Assembly (NCBI GenBank): GCA_910585235.1
Contig: CAJUCM010000020.1
Location: 1-35,567 of the forward strand
Direction of reading: 5' to 3'
Source of the DNA: an uncultured Christensenella sp.
GTDB taxonomy: Bacteria > Bacillota > Clostridia > Christensenellales > Borkfalkiaceae
Length of the DNA stretch: 35,567 bases
Both the position numbers and the translations under genes were made by a program. How positions within the stretch are numbered: the stretch's first letter is position 1; each line of letters opens with the position of its first letter. Positions 15,651-21,992 of the stretch are shown here, in pieces. The notes under the pieces were generated by a model that was not told the DNA's origin, did no database searches, and saw nothing but the letters and a program-made list of their open reading frames with translations.

Positions 15651-15903
15651 GGAATTCCTCTTCGATTGCCCGATACACCTCTTCGCCCGCATCGCACGAA
15701 AACGTCTTGTTCACGAGCTTGTAGCGGATGAGTTTTTTCAGGCACTCCTCGCGGTCGCACAGGTACGCGCCGCGCCCCTCCGCTTTCCCCGAAAAATCGA
15801 GATGCACGCCGTCCCCGTTTTTCACGATACGGAGCATCTCCTTTTTACTCTTTTTCTCTCTGCACGCCATACACATGCGGAGAGGAACTTTTTTAAGAGA
15901 CAT
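15631..15903 (-). CDS. ylxR: YlxR / RnpM family RNA-binding protein
   Basis: A 90-residue protein with the family motif PLRMCMACREKKSKKEMLRIV at the N-terminus and GRGAYLCDREECLKK in the middle. YlxR proteins are basic RNA-binding proteins; the B. subtilis member has been described as binding RNase P RNA (RnpM). The start overlaps the nusA stop by 11 bases and the end overlaps the L7Ae gene by 20 bases, so the three are tightly coupled. Cys residues at C-MAC and C-DREEC might bind metal, though this has not been generally shown. Confidence 0.92.
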   Translation of the reverse strand: MSLKKVPLRMCMACREKKSKKEMLRIVKNGDGVHLDFSGKAEGRGAYLCDREECLKKLIRYKLVNKTFSCDAGEEVYRAIEEEFRGHKQD

Positions 15904-17020
15904 CGCTGCCGCCGTCCGTCTCCGTCACGCTTTCGGGTTCGGTCTCTTCGGGCGTTTCATACTCCCCGATATGCAGCTTTTCCGCCGCCGATACACTCTT
16001 TACGTCGATCTTCCAGCCCGTGAGCCGCGCCGCAAGGCGGGCGTTCTGTCCGTCTCTGCCGATCGCAAGCGAGAGCTTATCGTCGGGAACGACCGCGACC
16101 GCGGACTTCTCGTCCGTCTGCGTGATCGAAACGACCGTCGCGGGCGAAAGCGCTTTTGCGATAAATTCGAGCGGATTTTCGCTGTACAGAATAATATCCA
16201 CTTTCTCTCCGCCGAGTTCCTGCACGACCGCATTCACGCGCGCGCCCTTGTTGCCGACGCAGGCGCCGACCGCATCGATATGCGGATCAGCGGAAGCGAT
16301 CGCAAGTTTGGTTCTGTGACCCGCTTCGCGCGCAACGCCCTTGATGAGAACCGCGCCCTGTTTGATTTCGGGCACTTCCTCTTCAAAGAGCCGTTTCACA
16401 AGTCCGGGAGCGGAGCGCGATACAAGTACCTGCGCGTTTCTGCCGCCGCTCTTGACGCGCTTGACGAATACTTTGATCCTATCGCCCGCTTCGTATCTCT
16501 CTCCGGGGACCTGATCCTGCGGAAGCAAGATCCCTTCGATCGTCCCCTTGCCGAGTTCGACGTAAACGCTGCGGGAGTCCACTTTGCGGACAAGCCCGCT
16601 CATGAGTTCCCCCTCTTTATCAGTAAATTCGGAGAGCGTGTTGTCCCGCTCCGTCTCGTGCAGGCGCTGCATGATGACCTGTTTTGCGGTCTGTGCCATG
16701 ATGCGCGAGAAGTCTTTGGGAACAAATTCTTTGGAGAGTACATCGCCCACTTTCGCGCTCTTCTTTTCGAGCTTCGCGTCGGCAAGCGTAATTTCGCCCT
16801 CCCCCGCCTCTTCCGTATCGACGACGGTGCGCGTATAGTAAAAACGGATCGTACACTTTTCGGGATTGAGCTGAACGTTTACGTTTGCGCTGTTCCCCTC
16901 GTTGATCCGCTTATAAGCGGACGCAAGCGCCGTGGAGAGCGCGCCCAGGAACACCTCTTCCGAAATTCCCCTTTCCCGTTCCAAATCGGCAAGCGCCGCA
17001 AAAAAATCTTTGTTTACCAT
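15893..17020 (-). CDS. nusA: Transcription elongation/termination factor NusA
   Basis: A 375-residue NusA of the Gram-positive type, without the C-terminal acidic repeats of E. coli. The N-terminal RNA polymerase-binding domain (1-130) opens MVNKDFFAALADLERERGIS. An S1 domain (about 135-200, GLVRKVDSRSVYVELGKGTIEG), a KH1 domain (about 230-285, DAVGACVGNKGARVNAVV) and a KH2 domain (about 300-350, DDKLSLAIGRDGQNARLAARL) follow. The tail is acidic and Ser/Thr-rich. AAGGAG lies about 5 bases before the ATG. NusA modulates pausing, antitermination on rRNA and intrinsic termination, and could act on the leader hairpin of its own operon. Confidence 0.96.
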   Translation of the reverse strand: MVNKDFFAALADLERERGISEEVFLGALSTALASAYKRINEGNSANVNVQLNPEKCTIRFYYTRTVVDTEEAGEGEITLADAKLEKKSAKVGDVLSKEFVPKDFSRIMAQTAKQVIMQRLHETERDNTLSEFTDKEGELMSGLVRKVDSRSVYVELGKGTIEGILLPQDQVPGERYEAGDRIKVFVKRVKSGGRNAQVLVSRSAPGLVKRLFEEEVPEIKQGAVLIKGVAREAGHRTKLAIASADPHIDAVGACVGNKGARVNAVVQELGGEKVDIILYSENPLEFIAKALSPATVVSITQTDEKSAVAVVPDDKLSLAIGRDGQNARLAARLTGWKIDVKSVSAAEKLHIGEYETPEETEPESVTETDGGSDVS

Positions 17021-17062
17021 AATAACTCCTTATTGATGATTCCGCCCGCTAAGACGGACTTT

Positions 17063-17518
17063 TTATACTTCGATCAAGAGACAGACTTTCGCCGTCTTTT
17101 CCAGAGGAAATTCCCGTTCTCCCTCCGCGGTCGCGATCTTAAAACAACCGTCCTGAAAGGAAAGCAGTTCTCCCTCGTAATACTTCTTCCCGTCCGTCGG
17201 CGCGTAGAGGTGTACTTCGACTTTGTCGCCGATATGCCTTAAAAAATCCCGCTCCGTCTTAAAGGGTCGGTCAAGACCGGGGCTCGAACAGTTGAGCGTA
17301 TAGGCGCCCCCGAACGTGGGATCGAGCTCATCGAGCGGAGCGTCCACCGCGCGGTGGATCTTTTCGAGCAGATCAAGATCGACGCCGTTTTGACTGTCGA
17401 TGATAAGCGTCAGGGAATTTTCCCTCGCGTTCCACTCCGCGTCGATGATCTCCGCGTCGAACGCATTCACGACGGGCTGTAAATATTCGATCACTTCTTT
17501 TACGGGTTTTACTTTCAA
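17063..17518 (-). CDS. rimP: Ribosome maturation factor RimP
   Basis: A 151-residue 30S assembly factor, of usual length. Signatures are DAEIIDAEWN in the N-terminal domain, the DPTFGGAYTLNCSSPGLDRPF region, and the Sm-like C-terminal domain (HIGDKVEVHLYAPTDGKKYYEGELL). I chose the TTG at 17518 because GAGGGG lies 7 bases upstream; a TTG 21 bases earlier is also in frame but has the leader hairpin directly before it and no ribosome binding site. First gene of the rimP-nusA operon; transcription should start near 17587. Confidence 0.92.
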   Translation of the reverse strand: MKVKPVKEVIEYLQPVVNAFDAEIIDAEWNARENSLTLIIDSQNGVDLDLLEKIHRAVDAPLDELDPTFGGAYTLNCSSPGLDRPFKTERDFLRHIGDKVEVHLYAPTDGKKYYEGELLSFQDGCFKIATAEGEREFPLEKTAKVCLLIEV

Positions 17519-17540
17519 TTCCGTCCCCTCTTTAAGCAAA

Positions 17541-17564
17541 TTGAGAGCGGAGAACCGCTCTCAA
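17541..17564 (-). promoter_or_regulatory. Hairpin in the rimP-nusA leader
   Basis: A perfect 10-bp stem (TTGAGAGCGG with CCGCTCTCAA, loop TTCT) between the promoter and the rimP start. The U content after it is too low for a normal terminator. It could be an attenuator or pause site used by NusA, or a processing site. Confidence 0.6.
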
Positions 17565-17593
17565 TCCACGCACCTATCAGATTAAGCAATTGG

Positions 17594-17622
17594 ATTATAA
17601 CATACCGTCCTGAAAAACGCAA
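17594..17622 (-). promoter_or_regulatory. rimP-nusA-infB operon promoter
   Basis: TTGCGT at 17617-17622, a 17-base spacer and TATAAT at 17594-17599 with TGT before it (extended -10). It is the only clear promoter for the ten-gene run down to 8898. Confidence 0.75.
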
Positions 17623-17642
17623 GCGTTTTCGGGAAATTTTTT
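17612..17642 (-). terminator. Possible weak terminator after the PolC-like gene
   Basis: A short inverted repeat AAAACG-CTTG-CGTTTT on the minus strand followed by TTTTTC, overlapping the -35 of the rimP promoter. The loop is tight and the stem AT-rich, so read-through into rimP is likely. Confidence 0.35.
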
Positions 17643-17643
17643 T

Positions 17644-19158
17644 TCAGAAACGGGGAAGTCCTTGATTCATGCGCGCAAGTTCGATAAAAATTTTCGCCGT
17701 AACGTACGCGTCGTCGAACGCGCGGTGGTGGTTGAACTTGAATCCGAAATAATCGGCGACCGTATTCAGCTTGTAGTTCGAGAGCCTGAGCACCTGCTGC
17801 GAAAACGAGAGCGTATCGTAGAGCCTGTGCTCGAAGCGGTAGCCCCCGATCCCCGCGTAGTGCCTGACGAACTTAATATCGAATTGCACGTTGTGCCCGA
17901 CGAGCGCCGCCCCGTCGGAAAACTTATAAAAGTCCGACATCACGTCGCCCACTTCGGGCGCGCCTACGAGCATACTTCCGTCGATCCCCGTGATCTTCGT
18001 GATCTCGTCGCTGATCTTGACGGGACAGGCGACGAAAGAAGAAAATTTTTCCGTGACTTTCCCGCCGCGGATACGCACCGCGCCGATCTCGATGATGTGG
18101 TCCATCATACCGCCCGCTTCCGAATTGTTCAGTCCCGTCGTTTCCAGATCGAACACGACGAAGTCACGGTTCACAAGATCGTCGGGCAAGGACGCTTTGC
18201 CGAACATGTCGCTCTGCTCGAAGTCCGTAATACTCACGGGCAACACCTTTTTATAGCGCACGGGGACGGGCAGGGAGGGACGGGGCTGAGGTTCAAAATT
18301 CTTGGGAGGCATTCCGAAATCCACCTTTCTCGCCGAAAACGAGAGTCCCCCGTTATAGATCTCATTGTTGCCCGTAAGACAGATCACGTCACCGCGTTTG
18401 ATTTTCCGCACTTTTTCGATCGTGGCTTTTTTGGAAAAATACGCCGTTCTCAGCTGTCCCGTTCCGTCGCTCACCGTAAAGGAAAAATAGGGTTTATCGT
18501 TTTTGCCCGTGCGCTCTTCCGCATAGACGACGCTCCCGCATACGGTGATGTCCTGCGCTTCGGAATTGAGGTCGGCAATATAGATCGCGCGTTCGGGCTT
18601 TGCGCCGTCGATCGGGATATAGTCCACAATGGGGAAAAACCTGCTCGTCAGAACGTATTCCTGCGGTTCTTCCTCCTCTTTCAGTTCAAATTCTCCCCGC
18701 TCGCGCGTCAGAAGTTCCCCGCTCCAAGCGCCGCAGAAACGGAGCGAAAGCTCTTTTGCAAGTTCGTCGGTGATCTCCGCTCTGCGGAAGCGCGACTGTT
18801 CGTCCTTGCTCATGGAAATCACGAAATGCCCGCCGCCCGCGCCTGCGGAGACGGCAATATCTCCCTCCTCAAAAAAGGCGGAAACCACGGGATATTTTTT
18901 TGTGAGATAGTCGCGGATATAGCGCGCGACCGCCGCGCTTTCGGGAACGGATTTCATCACGTTCGCGTCCGCTGTAAAACCATCCGGCACGAATTTACGC
19001 GAAACCTCCGCGGCGTATTTCACGTCGCCGTCCGTATAAGTTTTATCGGTGATAAGGCGGAACGTCGCGCGGTTACCCTCGACGACGATCTCTTTGAGGA
19101 TCGCCCGTTCCAGTCCCGCCGATTTTCTTATTTCCTCTAAATATGCCTTGCTCTTCAT
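17644..19158 (-). CDS. PolC-like protein without polymerase: N-domain, OB fold and DEDDh exonuclease
   Basis: A 504-residue protein in the exact position of polC (between ispG and rimP). Domains in order: a PolC N-terminal-like region (about 1-165); an OB fold (about 200-280, ITVCGSVVYAEERTGKNDK to GLSFSARKVDFGM); a linker (285-330); and a DEDDh 3'-5' exonuclease (about 332-495) with Asp337/Glu339 in FDLETTG, Asp427 in HNVQFD, and His478/Asp483 in HHRAFDD. The PHP domain and the whole polymerase core of the usual 1400-residue PolC are missing. The coding frame ends cleanly 100 bases before the rimP leader. The exonuclease residues are intact and the ATG overlaps the ispG stop (ATGA), so the gene looks functional, perhaps as a stand-alone proofreading or repair nuclease. 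Confidence 0.85.
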   Translation of the reverse strand: MKSKAYLEEIRKSAGLERAILKEIVVEGNRATFRLITDKTYTDGDVKYAAEVSRKFVPDGFTADANVMKSVPESAAVARYIRDYLTKKYPVVSAFFEEGDIAVSAGAGGGHFVISMSKDEQSRFRRAEITDELAKELSLRFCGAWSGELLTRERGEFELKEEEEPQEYVLTSRFFPIVDYIPIDGAKPERAIYIADLNSEAQDITVCGSVVYAEERTGKNDKPYFSFTVSDGTGQLRTAYFSKKATIEKVRKIKRGDVICLTGNNEIYNGGLSFSARKVDFGMPPKNFEPQPRPSLPVPVRYKKVLPVSITDFEQSDMFGKASLPDDLVNRDFVVFDLETTGLNNSEAGGMMDHIIEIGAVRIRGGKVTEKFSSFVACPVKISDEITKITGIDGSMLVGAPEVGDVMSDFYKFSDGAALVGHNVQFDIKFVRHYAGIGGYRFEHRLYDTLSFSQQVLRLSNYKLNTVADYFGFKFNHHRAFDDAYVTAKIFIELARMNQGLPRF

Positions 19159-20195
19159 TTCAAAAGTTCTTCCAGCTTTTCAAAAAATATGCGCTCCGCG
19201 TCATCTGCTCCTACCCGCATCTGACCGCCCTGTCCGTAGAAGATCACGCACGCGTCCTTTCCGCCCGCGATTCCGAGATCGCACTCTTTCGCTTCCCCCG
19301 GTCCGTTCACCACGCACCCCATAACGGCGACTTTCAGCCGTTTTTTTACGCCCGCGACGCGCTCGTTCACCCGCTTTGCGAGCCCGCGGCAGTCGTATTC
19401 GCACCGCCCGCAGGTGGGGCAAGAAACTACTTCCACGTATTCCTTATCCCGTCCGCACGCCCTTAAAATCTGCCGTGCGGCATACACCTCTTCCACGGGA
19501 TCGCTCGTCAGGGAAACTCGGATCGTGTCGCCGATCCCGTCCACCAAAAGCGCGCCGATCCCGACCGCGCTCTTTACAAGCGCCGCCTCGCCCGCGCCCG
19601 CCTCCGTTACGCCGACGTGGAGCGGATAGTCCGTCTCGCGGCTCAGAAGCCTGTACGCCTCGACGGTGAGCGGCACGTCCGAAGCCTTGACCGAAATGAC
19701 GATATTTTCAACGCCGCGTCTTTCAAATTCCTTTACGCTTTCCAGCGCGCTTAAAACGAGCGCCTTTGCGCTTCTGCCGTACTGTTCGTAGTGGCGCTTT
19801 TCGATACTGCCAGTATTCGCCCCTACGCGCACGGGGATGCCGTGGCGCTTGATACAGTCCGCGACGAGCGAAATTTCCTTTTCTCCGCCTAAATTGCCAG
19901 GATTGACGCGCAGTTTATCCGCGCCGTGCTCCACGGCAAGAACCGCAAGCCGCGCCGAAAAGTGAACGTCCGCCACGATCGGGATATGGATTTTTTCTTT
20001 GATTTTTGCAAAAGCGCGCGCGTCCTCCTCGTCGAGCACCGACGAACGGACGATCTCGCACCCCGCCTCTTCGAGACGGAGAATTTGAGCGACGCAATTT
20101 TCTACGTCGCCCGTCTTTACTTTCGTCATGCTCTGTACGGAAAGAGTTCCGCCGCCGATCAGAAGACCGCCCGCGTTGACAATTTTCGTTTTCAT
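19155..20195 (-). CDS. ispG: 4-hydroxy-3-methylbut-2-en-1-yl diphosphate synthase
   Basis: A 346-residue iron-sulfur enzyme that converts MEcPP to HMBPP in the DXP isoprenoid pathway. The N-terminal TIM barrel shows SVQSMTKVKTGDVEN and the later VRVGANTGSIEK. The C-terminal domain carries the 4Fe-4S cysteines SCPTCGRCEYDC and the block GCVVNGPGEAKECDLGIAGG. Length is usual for the bacterial short form. CGGAGATCG lies before the ATG. It is the middle gene of nrdR-ispG-polC-like; the stop overlaps the next start. Finding ispG just before the PolC-like gene is the normal Firmicutes order. Confidence 0.95.
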   Translation of the reverse strand: MKTKIVNAGGLLIGGGTLSVQSMTKVKTGDVENCVAQILRLEEAGCEIVRSSVLDEEDARAFAKIKEKIHIPIVADVHFSARLAVLAVEHGADKLRVNPGNLGGEKEISLVADCIKRHGIPVRVGANTGSIEKRHYEQYGRSAKALVLSALESVKEFERRGVENIVISVKASDVPLTVEAYRLLSRETDYPLHVGVTEAGAGEAALVKSAVGIGALLVDGIGDTIRVSLTSDPVEEVYAARQILRACGRDKEYVEVVSCPTCGRCEYDCRGLAKRVNERVAGVKKRLKVAVMGCVVNGPGEAKECDLGIAGGKDACVIFYGQGGQMRVGADDAERIFFEKLEELLK

Positions 20196-20208
20196 ACGAT
20201 CTCCGGAA

Positions 20209-20670
20209 TTATTTCGATTTTTTCTCCATCATGCTCTGCAATTCGGACATAAACGAGGAGATATCCTTAAAGGAGCGATATACGGAAGCGTAGCGCACAT
20301 ACGCGACTTCGTCGAGTTCCTTCAACCCCTCCATGACGAGTTCGCCGATCGCCTTGGACGAAATTTCTGGCTCCATAGAATTATAGACCCGCTTTGCGAT
20401 CTCCTCCGAAAGGCGATCGATCTTCTCCGCAGGCACGGGACGCTTTTCGCAGGCTTTTACGATGCCGCGCTTGATTTTGCCCACGTCGAACGCCTGACGG
20501 TTTCCGTCCGACTTCACGACGAGGACGGGCGTCACTTCGATCGTCTCGTAGGTCGTGAATCTTCTCCCGCAGCCCATACATTCGCGGCGGCGGCGGATGG
20601 TTCTGTCGTCGTCCGCGGAACGCGAGTCGATCACCTTGCTCTCCGTGCAGTCACAGTACATACAGCGCAT
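20209..20670 (-). CDS. nrdR: Ribonucleotide reductase repressor NrdR
   Basis: A 153-residue regulator that senses ATP/dATP and represses ribonucleotide reductase genes. A Zn ribbon (Cys3, Cys6 in CMYC and Cys31, Cys34 in CMGC) is followed by RRFTTYE and an ATP-cone domain (about 49-139, VVKSDGNRQAFDVGKIKRGI). It is the first gene after a clear promoter and is separated from ispG by 13 bases, so the two are probably co-transcribed; this pairing with ispG and the PolC-like exonuclease is not the usual one. No NrdR box was seen in this window. Confidence 0.95.
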   Translation of the reverse strand: MRCMYCDCTESKVIDSRSADDDRTIRRRRECMGCGRRFTTYETIEVTPVLVVKSDGNRQAFDVGKIKRGIVKACEKRPVPAEKIDRLSEEIAKRVYNSMEPEISSKAIGELVMEGLKELDEVAYVRYASVYRSFKDISSFMSELQSMMEKKSK

Positions 20671-20704
20671 ATCGTTCCCTACCTTATCGTTTGGATTTGT
20701 CTTG

Positions 20705-20733
20705 ATTATATCATATTCCTTACGCTTTGTAAA
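20705..20733 (-). promoter_or_regulatory. nrdR-ispG operon promoter
   Basis: TTTACA at 20728-20733, a 17-base spacer and TATAAT at 20705-20710 with TGA before it (extended -10). Confidence 0.78.
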
Positions 20734-20747
20734 GAATTTTATGGAAA

Positions 20748-20780
20748 TTCAAAGAACAAGGCACGGCGTTTTGCCGTGCC
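20748..20780 (-). terminator. Terminator after the lipoprotein gene
   Basis: An 8-bp GC stem (20760-20767 with 20773-20780, GGCACGGC/GCCGTGCC) with a T-rich but interrupted tract after it on the minus strand. Confidence 0.72.
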
Positions 20781-20793
20781 CTGCCGTTATGAA

Positions 20794-21975
20794 TTATTTT
20801 TTTGTTTTTACGATATTGCCGATTTCAAGCGAGCCCGCCGCCGCAAAGCTGTGCTGAACGACGACATTAACGACGTTCGCCCCCGCGTTGCCCGCCGCCT
20901 CGGAGACGTTCGACGCGATCGAAAGGAGGGTCGTATAGTCGGTTCCGTTCATGGTGTATTCCATTTTCAGAGTCGCCTTTCCGCCTGCGACCGCCCTTGA
21001 AAGTTTCAGCGTAAACATTTTGCCCGCCTCGACTTTATCCTTTCTGTCGTTATCGTCCAAACTCGACGACGCGCCGAGCGCAGTCCCGTCCTTATTCGCG
21101 CCGAGCTTAGCCTCTTTCCAGCCTCCGTTCCAGTTGACGTACCAGTTCCCCGCTTCTCCGTCGCTTCCGATCCCCTTTCCCGTCCAGAACTTGAAGATCA
21201 AACTGTTCCAGCTGTCGGAATCGGCGATATGGCGCACCGTCACGTCCATCGTCACTTCAAAATTGTCGCCGAGGTCGCCGCAGTACAGCAATCCGACCGT
21301 TCCCGTTGCGGTAATATCTCTTCCGCGGTTTACGAATAACCCGTTCTTCGTGATCACAAGCCCCTTTCTTCCCGTTTCGGCTGGCTCGCCCGCCGTTGCG
21401 TCCGCATCCAGATTGATATTCAGTTTTCCGCCGTAAACGGACTGACCGAACGCCGTAAAATTTTCGTAGGTCTTTCCGCTTCCCACTTCCGCGACGGTGA
21501 TCTCTTTGGTCGAATCGATCGTCTCTTCGCCGTCTTTCACGGTGACCCTGACCGTCGCTTTGCCCGCGCCCGTCGCCACGAAATACTGCTGTCCGCTCGT
21601 CGCCCTCACGGCAGCGCCCGCGGCAGTCGCGCCTTCTTCTACGGTAAACGTCACTTTTTTTCCGACCGTCGAAATATCTTCGATCCTGTTTCCGTTCTGA
21701 TCGGTCGCGTCGCAATAGAGCATGAGACCGATCCCCGGAACGGTCTCGTTCCAGGTGCCGTCAAAAGGGTCCGACCCGAAATGCAGCTCTTTCGCTTCGG
21801 GCGTATCCGTACCGTCTCCCGTTCCGGGATCGGTAATATCGCCCGTCCCGCCGCCTACGGTAGAATCATTATTAACCCCTTCCTGCGGATTTCCTCTTTT
21901 GCAGGCAAACAAGCCCGTCGCCATCATCAGAACGGCTGTTCCGATCATAAGTCCTTTCCAGAATTTTTTCATCAT
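20794..21975 (-). CDS. Lipoprotein with Ig-like and carbohydrate-binding-like domains
   Basis: A 393-residue secreted lipoprotein. A signal peptide (MMKKFWKGLMIGTAVLMMATG) leads to the lipobox GLFAC. A Gly/Thr/Asp linker (about 30-60) follows, then a Big2-like Ig region (about 90-165, VTFTVEEGATAAGAAVRA to STKEITVAEVG) and a C-terminal beta-sandwich (about 180-390) with DSWNSLIFKFWTGKG and NWYVNWNGGWKEAKLG. I chose the ATG at 21975 because AAGGAAAAGGGGG lies directly upstream; an ATG at 21996 that overlaps the GH43 stop is the alternative. It is translationally coupled to the GH43 gene, so it probably binds the same polysaccharide outside the cell. No catalytic motif was recognised. Confidence 0.75.
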   Translation of the reverse strand: MMKKFWKGLMIGTAVLMMATGLFACKRGNPQEGVNNDSTVGGGTGDITDPGTGDGTDTPEAKELHFGSDPFDGTWNETVPGIGLMLYCDATDQNGNRIEDISTVGKKVTFTVEEGATAAGAAVRATSGQQYFVATGAGKATVRVTVKDGEETIDSTKEITVAEVGSGKTYENFTAFGQSVYGGKLNINLDADATAGEPAETGRKGLVITKNGLFVNRGRDITATGTVGLLYCGDLGDNFEVTMDVTVRHIADSDSWNSLIFKFWTGKGIGSDGEAGNWYVNWNGGWKEAKLGANKDGTALGASSSLDDNDRKDKVEAGKMFTLKLSRAVAGGKATLKMEYTMNGTDYTTLLSIASNVSEAAGNAGANVVNVVVQHSFAAAGSLEIGNIVKTKK

Positions 21976-21992
21976 ATTTCCCCCTTTTCCTT

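Noticed and set aside
15728..17242. 504-codon plus-strand open frame opposite nusA and rimP
   Set aside because: Shadow of well-conserved genes; composition is Arg/Phe/His-rich with no recognisable domain.
17662..19140. 492-codon plus-strand open frame opposite the PolC-like gene
   Set aside because: Antisense shadow with no domain or start signal; the minus-strand frame has clear exonuclease motifs.
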